A program made the translations under genes and the position numbers. From contig CAVYYX010000015.1 of the NCBI GenBank assembly GCA_963772825.1, positions 62,001 to 126,000 of the forward strand: a stretch of 64,000 nucleotides of DNA. The letters run 5' to 3'. Positions 38,342-48,130 of the stretch are shown here, in pieces (position 1 is the first letter of the stretch; each line of letters opens with the position of its first letter). The notes below the pieces were generated by a model. That model had not been told where the DNA came from. It saw only the letters and a program-made list of their open reading frames with translations, and ran no database searches. This DNA comes from Desertimonas sp963772825. GTDB taxonomy: Bacteria; Actinomycetota; Acidimicrobiia; Acidimicrobiales; Ilumatobacteraceae.

Positions 38342-38456
38342 CGGCGTTGATGATGGTTCACATGGGGTGCGGGGAGCTTGTGAATCCACGCACAAGCTAC
38401 ACGTAAATCGAGTGGTGCGCAAGCGAATCTCGCCTCCGGCACGAGCGTCGCGGTCG
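38342..38456. promoter_or_regulatory. Gap between wecA and the ATP synthase operon, with a hairpin
   Basis: The 115 bases hold a perfect 8-bp stem AGCTTGTG...CACAAGCT (38375-38398) with an 8-base loop. It may end wecA transcription or sit in the operon promoter. No promoter motif is certain. Confidence 0.4.
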
Positions 38457-39591
38457 TCACGACGGTACTTGGCCGTTGTCCCGCCGTCGTCGCCGCACGC
38501 TCGGGTGGAGCACGGTGTACAACACGATGGCGATGGCCGCCATGCCGAAGGGCAGGTACGACGGGTTGTCGTCGCTCAGCACGGGATAGAGCACGAACCC
38601 CGAGAGCACCAAGGTCCACGCCCACAGGATCAACACGCTGCGCCGATGACCGTGACCGAGGTTCATCAAGCGGTGGTGGAGGTGGCCCTTGTCGGCGACG
38701 TCAAGGGCTTGGCGGCGGCTGGCTCGACGGATCACGGCATAGACGAGATCGAGGATCGGCACGCCCAGGATCAGCAGCGGGATGACGAGCGGCGCCAGGA
38801 AGAAGTACGTCTGCCCGACAAATCCCCGCGCCGCTCGGATCGGCACGCCCGCCGACGACGCTCGTCGACACCGCCATCATCAGCCCGAGAAGCAGCGCCC
38901 CGCTGTCGCCCATGATGATGCGCGCCGGATTGAAGTTGTGGGGCAGGAATCCGAGGCACATGCCGACGGCGATGATCGCCACGAGTGGGCCGAAGTTCGG
39001 TGTTGCGAGCAGGCCGAGATCGCTGAGCTTTTGGGCGTAGAGGAAGAACGAGCCGGCGGCGATCGCGACGATTCCGGCGGCCAGCCCGTCGAGCCCGTCG
39101 ATGAGGTTGATCGCCTGTGTCATCCCGAGCAGCCACAGCACGGTGACGAGCGGGACCCAATCGGTCGACAACAAGATGTCGTCGAGAAACGGGACGCGGA
39201 AGTAGTACATCGTCACGCCGTTCTGCACGAGGATCAGCCCGGCGATGACGATCGCCGTGACCTTGGCCGGCGGCATCGAGCCCTTGATGTCGTCGTACAG
39301 GCCGACGACGAGGATGACCACGGCAGCCGCGATGATCCCTCGTGGCTCGGAGTTGCGAGCGAACAGCGGGTCGAAACGGTCGAGCAGGCGGGCCGCGGCG
39401 AACGCGACGATGAAGCCGATGAACATCGCCAGCCCGCCGATCGCCGGGATCGGCGCAGTGTGCACGGTCCGCTCGCTCGGCGCGTACAACCAGCCACGGG
39501 ACCTGGCCAGCCGCCCCACGAGGGGCGTGGCGGCCAACGTAACCACCGCGGCGATGGCACCGATGATGAGGTAGTCACCGGTACCCGGCAC
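38457..39591 (-). CDS. wecA: WecA/MraY-type undecaprenyl-phosphate sugar-1-phosphate transferase (frameshift near 38850)
   Basis: This polytopic enzyme attaches a UDP-sugar phosphate (probably GlcNAc or GalNAc) to undecaprenyl phosphate, starting surface-polymer or teichoic-acid synthesis. The metal/substrate motifs are VVGLYDDIKG, NLIDGLDGLAAG and MGDSGALLLG; the HLHHRLMNLGHGHRR His-motif lies in the second frame. The two halves meet near 38850, where one extra base separates VVGG from VPIRAARGFVGQTYFF. It is the usual partner between glyA and the ATP synthase operon in actinobacteria. GTG 39591 is used as start. Confidence 0.9.
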
Positions 39592-39614
39592 AGTCAGCGA
39601 TCCTACGGGTCCGA

Positions 39615-39690
39615 CATCTGGGGAAGAGTCGTGTCACACGGGCATCTGGGGAAGATCCGTGTCAGACGCTGATGCGGATCTTCCCCAGAT
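39615..39690. repeat. Two-direct-plus-one-inverted hairpin locus, family CATCTGGGGAAG, copy 2
   Basis: Direct arms CATCTGGGGAAGAGTCGTGT (39615) and CATCTGGGGAAGATCCGTGT (39643) are followed by the inverted arm GCGGATCTTCCCCAGAT (39674-39690). The layout and arm sequence are those of 16340-16415. It lies between glyA and wecA and can pair two ways. Confidence 0.8.
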
Positions 39691-39715
39691 CGACGTCAGG
39701 ATGCGGATCCAGCGG

Positions 39716-40987
39716 TCAGGGCGCGAGGTGCGGGTCGCCGTCGGGGTAGGCGGGGAACCGGGCGCACAGCTCGGCGACTTCCTTGCGGACGGCGGAGAGC
39801 TCCTCGCCGGAGTTGCGCTCGCGCAGCGCCCTGGCGATCAGTCCGGCGACCGTCGCCATCTCGGCCTCCGTCATCCCCTGGGTCGTCACCGACGGCGTGC
39901 CGATCCGCAGACCGCTCGTGACGAACGGGCTGCGCGGATCGTCGGGCACGGTGTTCTTGTTCAGCGTGATGCCCGCCTCGTCGAGTGTCGTCTGGGCGAC
40001 CTTGCCGGTGAGCTCCTCGTCGAACGGGCGTAGGTCGACGACCATCAGGTGGTTGTCGGTGCCCCCCGACACGAGCCGGAAACCCTCGCCGGCGAGCGCC
40101 TTGGCCAGCGCCGCGGCATTGGCGACGATCTGCGCGGCGTACTGCTTGAACGACGGCGCGGCGGCCTCCCGAAAGGCGATCGCCTTGGCGGCGATGACGT
40201 GTTCGAGCGGTCCTCCCTGCCATCCGGGGAACACGGCTTTGTCGATCGCCTTGGCGTGCTCCTCGCGGCACAGGATCGTGCCGCCGCGTGGCCCGCGCAG
40301 CGTCTTGTGCGTGGTCAGCGTGACGACATCGCAGAACGGCACCGGGTCCGGATGGGCGCCACCGACGACGAGTCCGGCGAGGTGGGCGATGTCGAACAGC
40401 AGCAGGGCCCCGACCTCGTCGGCGATCGCCCGGAACGGTTCCGGCTCGAGGCGCCGCGGATAACTCGTCGTGCCCGCCACGATCATCTTCGGGCGATGCT
40501 CGATGGCGAGGTCGCGGACCTGGTCCATGTCGATGCGCTCGTCACCGGGCGTCACCTTGTAGGCGACGAAGTTGTACGTCAGCCCACTGGCGTTCACCGG
40601 CGAGCCGTGGGTGAGGTGGCCGCCGTGGTCGAGGCTCAGCCCGAGCACCGTGTCGCCCGGTTGGAGCAATGCCTGATAGGCGCTCATGTTGGCGTTGGCG
40701 CCGGAGTGCGGCTGGACGTTGGCGTGCTGGGCGCCGAACAGGCCCTTGGCCCGCTCGATGGCCACGGTCTCGACATCGTCGATCACCAGATTGCCGCCGT
40801 AGTACCGCTTGCCGGGATAGCCCTCCGAGTACTTGTTGGTGAGCACGGAGCCCATCGCCCGGATCACGGCCGGTGACGTGAAGTTCTCACTCGCGATCAA
40901 CTGGAGTCCGGTGGTCTGGCGCTCGAATTCGGCAGCGAGAAGCGCCTCGATCTCGATATCCGGGTCGGTGTCGCTCGGGAAACTCAT
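39716..40987 (-). CDS. glyA: Serine hydroxymethyltransferase
   Basis: This PLP enzyme interconverts serine and glycine, supplying one-carbon units. At 423 aa it is full length. The N-terminal LIASENFTSPAV, YAEGYPGKRYYGG-type segment (KYSEGYPGKRYYGG), LDHGGHLTHG and the PLP-lysine in VTLTTHKTLRGPRGG are all present. ATG 40987 is the natural start. It lies at the conserved place upstream of wecA and the ATP synthase operon. The divergent regulator gene begins 66 bases away. Confidence 0.96.
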   Translation of the reverse strand: MSFPSDTDPDIEIEALLAAEFERQTTGLQLIASENFTSPAVIRAMGSVLTNKYSEGYPGKRYYGGNLVIDDVETVAIERAKGLFGAQHANVQPHSGANANMSAYQALLQPGDTVLGLSLDHGGHLTHGSPVNASGLTYNFVAYKVTPGDERIDMDQVRDLAIEHRPKMIVAGTTSYPRRLEPEPFRAIADEVGALLLFDIAHLAGLVVGGAHPDPVPFCDVVTLTTHKTLRGPRGGTILCREEHAKAIDKAVFPGWQGGPLEHVIAAKAIAFREAAAPSFKQYAAQIVANAAALAKALAGEGFRLVSGGTDNHLMVVDLRPFDEELTGKVAQTTLDEAGITLNKNTVPDDPRSPFVTSGLRIGTPSVTTQGMTEAEMATVAGLIARALRERNSGEELSAVRKEVAELCARFPAYPDGDPHLAP

Positions 40988-41052
40988 TGCGGCGATCCTA
41001 CGACGGACAAACGTCACCGCTGGGCACCGGTCATCCGCCATACTCGCGATCT

Positions 41053-44000
41053 GTGTCCGTTCCAGGGCCGGCGAATCGTTCTGTCACAGGTTCCGCACCT
41101 GTCCTCCGCAAGCGGCTCCTGCGTCGCCTCGACGAGGCCGTGCTCGACCATCGTCTGACGACGATCGTCGCCGGCCCCGGCACTGGGAAGACCACGCTCG
41201 TCGCCCAGTGGGCGGCGGCGCAGCGCGCCGTGTGGCACACGGCGACCAACGGTGACTCCGAGGTTGCCGTCATGCGCTCGTTGATCGAGGGCCTCGGTGA
41301 CGACGCGGCCAGGCCGAACTCCGAGCTGTCGATGGCCGCCGACGCCCTCACGTCGCTGTCCCCCGACGACAACCCAGCCCGCGCCGATGCCCTCGGCGTT
41401 GCGTTGTGCCGCTATGTGGCCTCGCAAGGCGCTGTCGAGCACGTGGTGTTGATCGTCGACGACGCTCATGCCCTCGGAACGGAGGGACCCGCCGCCCAGC
41501 TGATCGCCTCCATCGTCCGGCACGCCCCTGACACGCTCCACGTCGTCCTGGTATCGCGAGGGACCCTCCCGATACCCACCGCCAGGCTGGTCGTCGAGGG
41601 CCTGGCGACGGCGATCCCCGCCTCTGAGCTGCCGTTCGATGCCGAGGAGACGGCCGAGCTGCTGGGCGACAGCGGCGGCGCGGAGCAGGCGTCGACGGTC
41701 AGCCGGCTGCTCTCTTGGACCGGCGGCTGGGCGGCCGCGGTCGCCTTCGCCGCACGTGCCGAAGTCAGCGGACGTGACGTCGGCGGCGCCCTCGATCGCG
41801 GCAACCGACAACTGCTCGCCTACTTCGCCGAGGAGGTCCTCGCCGCTGAGACCCCGGCGACCCGGACAGCGCTGCGCGCTGCCGCCACGTTGCCGTGGTT
41901 GACCCCCGAGCTCGCCGAACATCTCGGTCTCGGCGACGCCGGTGCCCGGCTGACCGATCCGGAACGAGCCAGCATCATGATGACTCCTGTGGCCGACGTG
42001 CCGGGAGCTGTCGCGGTGACGCCCCTGGTCCGCGACCTGCTCGACAGCGGGTCGACCGACCGCGACGAGCCTTCCGTTGAGGATGCCGCGGCCCGGTGGT
42101 ACGAGGCGACCGGTGCCTACGCCGCAGCGCTCTCTTGCCTCACGCGACGTGGCCCGAGCGAGCATCTGGCATCGTTCCTGTGCACCCACGGATCGGCGAT
42201 GGTCGCCACCGGCCAAGGTCCTGATGTCCTCGAAGCGCTGGTCAAGCTCACCGCCTCGTCACCCGATCTGGGTACCGACCTCGGCATTCTGTGGGCGGAG
42301 TCGTTGCAGGCGGTCGGCCGCGCCGAAGAGGCCGTCGCTCGGTTCTCGGCGTGCATCCCGCCGAGCGGGTCGATCGACGCGGCCGTGGCCTGGCGGCTGG
42401 GAGCGCTGCACTACCTCCGCGGCGACACCCTCGCCGCCAGCACCGTGCTCGAGCGGGCCGAGCTCGGGTCGGGGAGCCCAGCCGACGACGCCGGCTGCCT
42501 GGCCTGGTCGGCGGCGATCAGTTGGTCGCGTGGCGATCGTGACGGAGCCCTGACGGCGGCCCAGCAGGCCCTCGATCTGGCGTCGCGGGCCGATGACGAC
42601 AAGGCCCTGGCGACCGCCTACACGATGCTCACGATGGTCGCCCGCGTCGACGGCGAGCACATCGCCCAGCACCGCAACTACGCCCTCAGCCTGGACCACG
42701 CCGAACGAGCGAACGACCTCCTCCAGGTCGTGCGAATCCGCTGCAACAATGGCTCGCACCTCACCGAGGACGGCGAGTTCGCCAAGGCCCTCGCCGAGCT
42801 CGACGTCGCCACCCGGCTTGCCGACCTCGGCGGCTACGGAATGTTCCGCGGGCTGTGCCTGACGAATCGCGCCGAGGCGCTGATCGCCACCGGACGACTC
42901 GACGAGGCGGTCTCCGACCTCGAGGCAGCGCGCGCCATCTTCCAACAGGTATCGCCCTCGATGGACGCCTATCCCCTGGGCCATCTCGGCGACGTCTACA
43001 TGGCACGCGGCGATCACGCCCTCGCCGTCGCCGCGTTCGAACGGGCTGTGGCGATCGCCGAAGCAACGGGCGAGATCCAGGCTCTCGTGCCGGCGCTCAT
43101 CGGACTGGCGCTCGCCCAACGAGACGACGATCCGGTGGCCGCCCTCGACGCCGCGTGCAGAGCGGTCGACCACGACGCCACCGTCCACCACGCCAAGGCG
43201 CTCATCGCCCTCGGCTGGGTGAGGTCGGCCACTGGCGACGAGGGGGTCGCCACCGAGCTGGCCGGCACCGCGGCCAGCCTCGCCCGCGAGCGCGGCGACC
43301 ACGTCGCGCTGGCCCTCGCTCTCGAGCTCGCTGCGGATGGCGAAGACGACACATCTCGTCGAGCGTCCCTCCTCGGCGACGCTCGATCGTTGTGGTCGCG
43401 AGTCGGCTCGCCGCTCGGCGTGGCGCGCCTCGATGTCGCCCTCGCCGAGGTCACGCCGGGTGCCGACGGGGTGGCTCTCGCCGCCTCGGCGGCCGACGCC
43501 CTCGATCGTCTGGGAGCGAAGCGCGAGGCGATCCGAGCGCGGGCGATTGCCGCCTCGGCGTACGGCGACGCAGTCGCCGGCGTGTCGGTCACGGTGCTCG
43601 GCGGATTCACCGTGCTCGACGATGGTCTCCCGGTGCCGTCGTCGAGCTGGCAATCCAAGGTCGCCCGTGATCTGTTCAAGATGCTGGCAATCAACCGTGG
43701 CCGGCCGATCCATCGCGAGGTGCTCATCGAGCGGCTGTGGCCCGGGGAATTCGGCGAGAAGGCGAACAATCGGTTGTCGGTCGCCCTGACGGCAATCCGC
43801 AACGCCACCGACCCGGGCCGCCTGCGCCCGGGTGACCACGTGGTGATCGGCGATCGTGACAGCATCGCCCTCAACATCGCCAACGTGAGCGTCGATGTCG
43901 ATCAGTTCCTCGCCGAGGGCGCCCGCGGTCAGGCCCTCATCCGCCAGGGCCACCGTGCCCAGGGACTCGCCCTGTTGCGCGTCGCCGAGGCGCGCTACAC

Positions 44001-44310
44001 GGGCGACGTGCTCGAGGAGCAGCCCTACGCCGACTGGGCGTTGCCGCTGCGCGAGGAGGCGCTGGCGATGTACTTGTCGATCGGCGGCGTGCTCGCCGGA
44101 GCGGACGCGGCCGCTGGCGACCACGAGTCAGCGGCGCGCCGCTACCTGCGGATGATCGAGCGCGACCCGTACAGCGAGCACGCCTACCTCGGCGCGATCA
44201 CCGCCCTCCGGGCGGCCGGCCACCACGGCTCGGCGCAACGCCTGTACGCCAGCTACGTCACCAAGATGACCGACATGGACATCGAACCGGCCACCTTCCC
44301 GGCGGCCTAG
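41053..44310 (+). CDS. Large MalT-like transcriptional regulator: P-loop NTPase, TPR array, SARP-type winged helix and BTAD
   Basis: This 1,085-residue regulator has an N-terminal STAND NTPase (Walker A VAGPGTGKTTLVAQW; Walker B VVLIVDDAHAL). Next comes an Ala-rich helical middle with TPR-like repeats (about residues 350-840). The end is a winged-helix DNA-binding domain (VTVLGGFTVLDDGLPVP, WQSKVARDLFKMLAINRGRPIHREVLIERLWP) and a bacterial transcriptional activation domain, DVDQFLAEGARG to the C-terminus. This matches large SARP/MalT hybrid regulators. It would bind DNA after sensing a ligand through the TPR/NTPase part. GTG 41053 gives a sensible N-terminus; a longer frame starts at TTG 40987. 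Target genes are not visible. Confidence 0.85.
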   Translation: MSVPGPANRSVTGSAPVLRKRLLRRLDEAVLDHRLTTIVAGPGTGKTTLVAQWAAAQRAVWHTATNGDSEVAVMRSLIEGLGDDAARPNSELSMAADALTSLSPDDNPARADALGVALCRYVASQGAVEHVVLIVDDAHALGTEGPAAQLIASIVRHAPDTLHVVLVSRGTLPIPTARLVVEGLATAIPASELPFDAEETAELLGDSGGAEQASTVSRLLSWTGGWAAAVAFAARAEVSGRDVGGALDRGNRQLLAYFAEEVLAAETPATRTALRAAATLPWLTPELAEHLGLGDAGARLTDPERASIMMTPVADVPGAVAVTPLVRDLLDSGSTDRDEPSVEDAAARWYEATGAYAAALSCLTRRGPSEHLASFLCTHGSAMVATGQGPDVLEALVKLTASSPDLGTDLGILWAESLQAVGRAEEAVARFSACIPPSGSIDAAVAWRLGALHYLRGDTLAASTVLERAELGSGSPADDAGCLAWSAAISWSRGDRDGALTAAQQALDLASRADDDKALATAYTMLTMVARVDGEHIAQHRNYALSLDHAERANDLLQVVRIRCNNGSHLTEDGEFAKALAELDVATRLADLGGYGMFRGLCLTNRAEALIATGRLDEAVSDLEAARAIFQQVSPSMDAYPLGHLGDVYMARGDHALAVAAFERAVAIAEATGEIQALVPALIGLALAQRDDDPVAALDAACRAVDHDATVHHAKALIALGWVRSATGDEGVATELAGTAASLARERGDHVALALALELAADGEDDTSRRASLLGDARSLWSRVGSPLGVARLDVALAEVTPGADGVALAASAADALDRLGAKREAIRARAIAASAYGDAVAGVSVTVLGGFTVLDDGLPVPSSSWQSKVARDLFKMLAINRGRPIHREVLIERLWPGEFGEKANNRLSVALTAIRNATDPGRLRPGDHVVIGDRDSIALNIANVSVDVDQFLAEGARGQALIRQGHRAQGLALLRVAEARYTGDVLEEQPYADWALPLREEALAMYLSIGGVLAGADAAAGDHESAARRYLRMIERDPYSEHAYLGAITALRAAGHHGSAQRLYASYVTKMTDMDIEPATFPAA

Positions 44311-44437
44311 CCGTTTCGAGCGGAAGCCAAAGCCCTTCCGAGCTCGAGACGGCCTGGCCGGACCGCAGAATTCAGCTGGTCGACCGGCAAAGCCGGATCT
44401 CCGCATCGGCCCCCGAACCCCCCGCCGAGGAGTCCCC
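44311..44437. other. Gap between regulator and rpiB with a degraded piece of the ~150-bp repeat
   Basis: The 127 bases include GACCGGCAAAGCCGG and CCCCCGAACCCCC, pieces seen in order in the 55922-56068 repeat. It is the convergent 3' region of the regulator and rpiB. No full element and no terminator with a clear stem is present. Confidence 0.45.
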
Positions 44438-44884
44438 CTAGAACTCTTCTTCCAACGCGGTGATGAGGTCGACGCGGCGGGCGTGGCGGCCACCGTCGAA
44501 CGTCGTCGCCACGAACGTGTCGAGGATCTCCTCGGCGAGGCCGACACCGACGACCCGGGCACCGATCGTGACGACGTTGGCATCGTTGTGGGCTCGCGCC
44601 ATGCGCGCCGTATAGAGGTCGTTGCACAGCGCCGCCCGCACGCCGCGCACCTTGTTGGCGGCGAGCTGCTCGCCCTGCCCGCTGCCGCCGACGACGAGGC
44701 CCAGCTGTGCGTCGCCGTCGCGCACCGCCCGGCCGACCGCCGCGCAAAACGGCGGGTAGTCCACCGGCTGAGTTGAGTCGGTACCGAAGTCGATGACCGT
44801 GTGCCCGGCGTCGCGCAGCCGCGTCGCGAGGTGCTCCTTGAGCTCGAAGCCGGCATGGTCCGCAGAAACGGCGATCGTGGCCAT
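44438..44884 (-). CDS. rpiB: Ribose-5-phosphate isomerase B
   Basis: This 148-residue enzyme interconverts ribose-5-P and ribulose-5-P. It has the SADHAGFELK start and DYPPFCAAVGRAV. The active-site region reads GGSGQGEQLAANKV: Glu replaces the Cys base of E. coli RpiB, as in mycobacterial RpiB. The remaining signatures (HNDANVVTIGARVVG) and length are normal. The start ATG 44884 is followed upstream by a short hairpin locus. Confidence 0.95.
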   Translation of the reverse strand: MATIAVSADHAGFELKEHLATRLRDAGHTVIDFGTDSTQPVDYPPFCAAVGRAVRDGDAQLGLVVGGSGQGEQLAANKVRGVRAALCNDLYTARMARAHNDANVVTIGARVVGVGLAEEILDTFVATTFDGGRHARRVDLITALEEEF

Positions 44885-44985
44885 CGGTCGGCGATGCTAG
44901 GTGCTGAGCGACCCGAGTCGTCTCCGGCGCGACGATCGCGCCGCTGGCACTCGGGTGGCCGCAAACACTCGGGTGGGGGGAGCCT
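44885..44985. repeat. Hairpin locus with two direct CACTCGGGTG arms and one inverted arm
   Basis: The inverted arm ACCCGAGT (44912) precedes a small GGCGCGACGATCGCGCC hairpin. Two direct arms then follow: CACTCGGGTGGCC at 44948 and CACTCGGGTGGGG at 44966. It fills the gap between rpiB and the lipoprotein gene. It repeats the two-direct, one-inverted plan of other loci, in mirror order. Confidence 0.55.
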
Positions 44986-47900
44986 CTAGGCGCCGGGCGT
45001 GAGCTCGATTGCGGTGTCCTCGTCGGTCCGCGAGAACACGACGATCGGAACCGGAGCGCCACCTCCCGCGAGACCGGCGCCGATCGCCGTTCCGTGATCG
45101 CACACCCCGAGATCCCAGGGTTCCGGCGTGCCGAGCGGATCGGTGCCGTACACCTCGACGCCGCACACGGCATCGAGGCCGACGGCCACGAATGCCGGGT
45201 TGAGTGTCGGTGCCGAACCGTCGAGGTCGTAGACGACGGTGTCGCCGATCCCCGACAGGGTCGTGGCGTGGCCCTCGGCGAGCAGCTCGTCACCCGCCAC
45301 GACCGCCGGGGTCGGATCGGTGTACACGTCGATCGTCATCGGGGCCGGGATCTCGGCGTCGGTGTCAACGTAGATCTCCAGCTCGCCGGCCGCCGGCACC
45401 CAGACGTACACCTCGCCATCGATCAGCTCGTCGTCGTCGTCGACCATGTAGGTCCGCAACACGCTGGGGTCGCACAGGAACGGCGAGGCGCTCACGCCCG
45501 AGCCGACGTGGGTGACGCTCACGAACACCGTGGCATCGGGCGGGCAATCGTCGGTGTGCAGCAGGACGACCGCCCCCTCCTCGGCTCGCATGACGGCCCC
45601 GCAACTCGGCGACGACCCCGTCATCGAACGCCTGGTCGGAGTACGACGCGGCGAGCAGGCCGTCGAGCGTGATCGTCGGCTCGCCGGACCGTGGCTCGGC
45701 GACCGCCACGCTCGCTGTCGTCGTCGGCCGCGACTCGATCACTTCGCTCGACACCGGTTCCAACGACGGCGGCGGCGAGACGTCGCCGGCCGGTGCGGCG
45801 GCGATGATCGGTCCAGGCTCGCCGAGCCCCGCTCCCGCCTCGGCGATCACCCGGCCGATCATCAGGTACGTCTCGGCGAACGACGGATCGCCGGTCACGG
45901 CGACGTCGAACACGCACTGCCGGCGGAGCATGGCGATCGCCACCTCGGCGCACGCTTGCTCGCCGAGCGCCAACTGATCGGCCGTCAGGTCGTCGTAGGT
46001 CAGCGGGCGCGACGGGAAGTCCTCGACCACGAACGTCTCCGATGACTCCCCCGACGCGTAGTCGAACAACGAGCTCGCCGAGGTGACCCGCCACGCCTGC
46101 CCGAACTCGCCGTACAGCAGGTCGAACGCCTCACCCTCGTCCCCCGGCTCGGCGACGACCGATCCGTCCGGCAGCAGCGGCAACCCGTAGCCCTCGTCAG
46201 CGGCCGGTCCGAGCAGCCCCGCTCCGGCGTCGCGCACGTCGTCGGAGGGGCTGATCACGACGTCGAGACGTCCAGGTCCGGCTGCGATGACCCACATCAC
46301 CGTGCCATCCGGAAACGTCACCTCGACACCGCCCGAGTACGGCGCCACGCTCCCGCCGCCGAGCGCAGCTGGTTCTGTGAGGGCGATCGCCGAGCCGTCG
46401 AGCAGCAGCTCGACACCGGCGTCGCTGCGGTAGATCCCCAGCCGCTGATCGCCGATGCGGGCCGCCACCGCCGTCGTCGTGGCCACGGTCGTGCTCCCCG
46501 CCGCGGGTTCCTGGCGAGCCTGGATCTCCATCGCCCCGTCCGTGGAACGCAACAGGGTGTACTCCCCGGCCGCCTGGAAGTCGTAGTCGTTCCCGGAGAC
46601 GGGCACGAGGTGCGGGTCGCCGTTGCTCGCCGCGCAGCCCTCGCCGCACTCGCCGAGCTCGTCCTCGGGCGGGTTCGGCGTGTGCCACGTGATCGTGACC
46701 GCCGTCGACGCGCGGGGGTAGAGGAGCTGGTCGAGCATCGGCGCGACGCGGGCGTAGGTCGCCTGGACCGCCGGTGCGGCGACGCCGAAGTCGGCGCCGG
46801 TCAGCAGTGATTTGACAAGGTCGCTGACCTCCTCGACTTCCTCCCGCACCACGAAGGCGGCAACGGGAACGACTGCCGTGTTGAGGATCCCGTTGCGATG
46901 CCGCTCGTCATCCTCGCCCACCGGCTTCCACTCGTAGGCCGCGTGGCCGTCCTCGTCGAGCTCGAGATCTCCCTGCGGATCGGTGGCGTGCGGCAGCAGC
47001 CCAGCGACGAGCCACCCGATGTCGGTTCCTTCGACCTCGTGCTCGGTCAATCCGACGTCGGCGAGCGCCGCGCACTCGGCTGCCTCGTCGGCGAAGGACC
47101 CCTCGCCGACGTCGACGGACAGACGCAGCTCGTTGGCGCCGAGGATCTCATCGTCCTCGACGAGCGGGCCGGCGTTGGGGTCCGCCGCGGGGTCGAATGG
47201 CGTTGCGTCCGATCCGACCCGGTAGTGCACCTCGCCGAGCGGGTTGGCGACGAGCAACGGCACCCACGGACGGGAGATGCTCGTGGCGTACACCATCAAG
47301 GCGACCGTCCCGACGGCGGTACGAATCCGCTCTGGATTCGTCTCCCACGGGGCATACAGGTCGATCGCCGCCTGCAACCACTGCGGTTCCAGCTCGCGCC
47401 CCGTGTCGAGCAGGTCCTCGAGCGACGCCGACAGGTAGGCGGAGACGTCGGCGCAGAAGTCGTCGGTTGGCTCGTCCCCTGCCGGGAGAGCTGGTGGCTT
47501 GCGCCATCCAGACGGCACGGGCCGATCGCTATCGGTCCCGCCGCTCGTCATGTCGCCGAGGAACATGGCGACCACCAGCCCGGGGATCACCAGGTCCGGC
47601 GGGTTCGTCGAGTCGTCGATCCCGAGCAATTCGGCGGCGACCGTGGCGCTCGGCGTCGCTCCTCCGTGCGCCCACCCGGCGATGAGGTAGGAGATCGGCG
47701 CCCCACCGGCACCCTCCGTCAGGGCATCGAGGTCGGCGCCGAGCGTCCCGCCTGCCCGGTTCGCTTCGAGAGCGAGGTTGCGCGCCTGGAAGCGAAGAAG
47801 GGCCAGGGGCCCCGGGTCGTCGACGGCCGCCAGCGGATCCTCGGCCGGTCGGACGCGCACGGTCACCCCGGCGCCGGCGAGCAGGTCGACGGCTGCGGAG

Positions 47901-48049
47901 ACCGTGTCGTCACCGAACGCTCCCTCGAGGTCGGACGCCTCGCGCTGCACGGCTGAGTCGTTCGACCCGCCGCAGGCGCCGGCGACGAGCGACGCGGTGA
48001 GGATCATGCCGATCAGGTGAGCCCGCCGTGACACCGGCGAAGTCTGCAC
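44986..48049 (-). CDS. Large VWD-domain lipoprotein (frameshift near 45605)
   Basis: This ~1,020-residue exported protein starts with a lipoprotein signal peptide (LIGMILTASLVAGACGGS; lipobox Cys26). A long acidic, Ala-rich N-terminal region of unknown fold (about 30-480) follows. Around residues 490-640 the sequence CGEGCAASNGDPHLVPVSGN, then YDFQAAGEYTLLRSTDGAME, is a von Willebrand factor D domain, with Cys pairs. A Pro/Thr-rich linker and a C-terminal beta-rich domain (VWVPAAGELEIYVDTDAEIP) end it. The last ~200 residues are in another frame than the first 820 because of one base near 45605. Surface adhesion or a structural role is inferred; no enzyme motif is seen. Confidence 0.75.
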
Positions 48050-48130
48050 GACGGCGTGCCTCGGTTCTCAGGATTTGCAGCTGCTTCGACGGCTGCCTGT
48101 CGAGCCACGCATTTCGTAACGTGCCGATCG

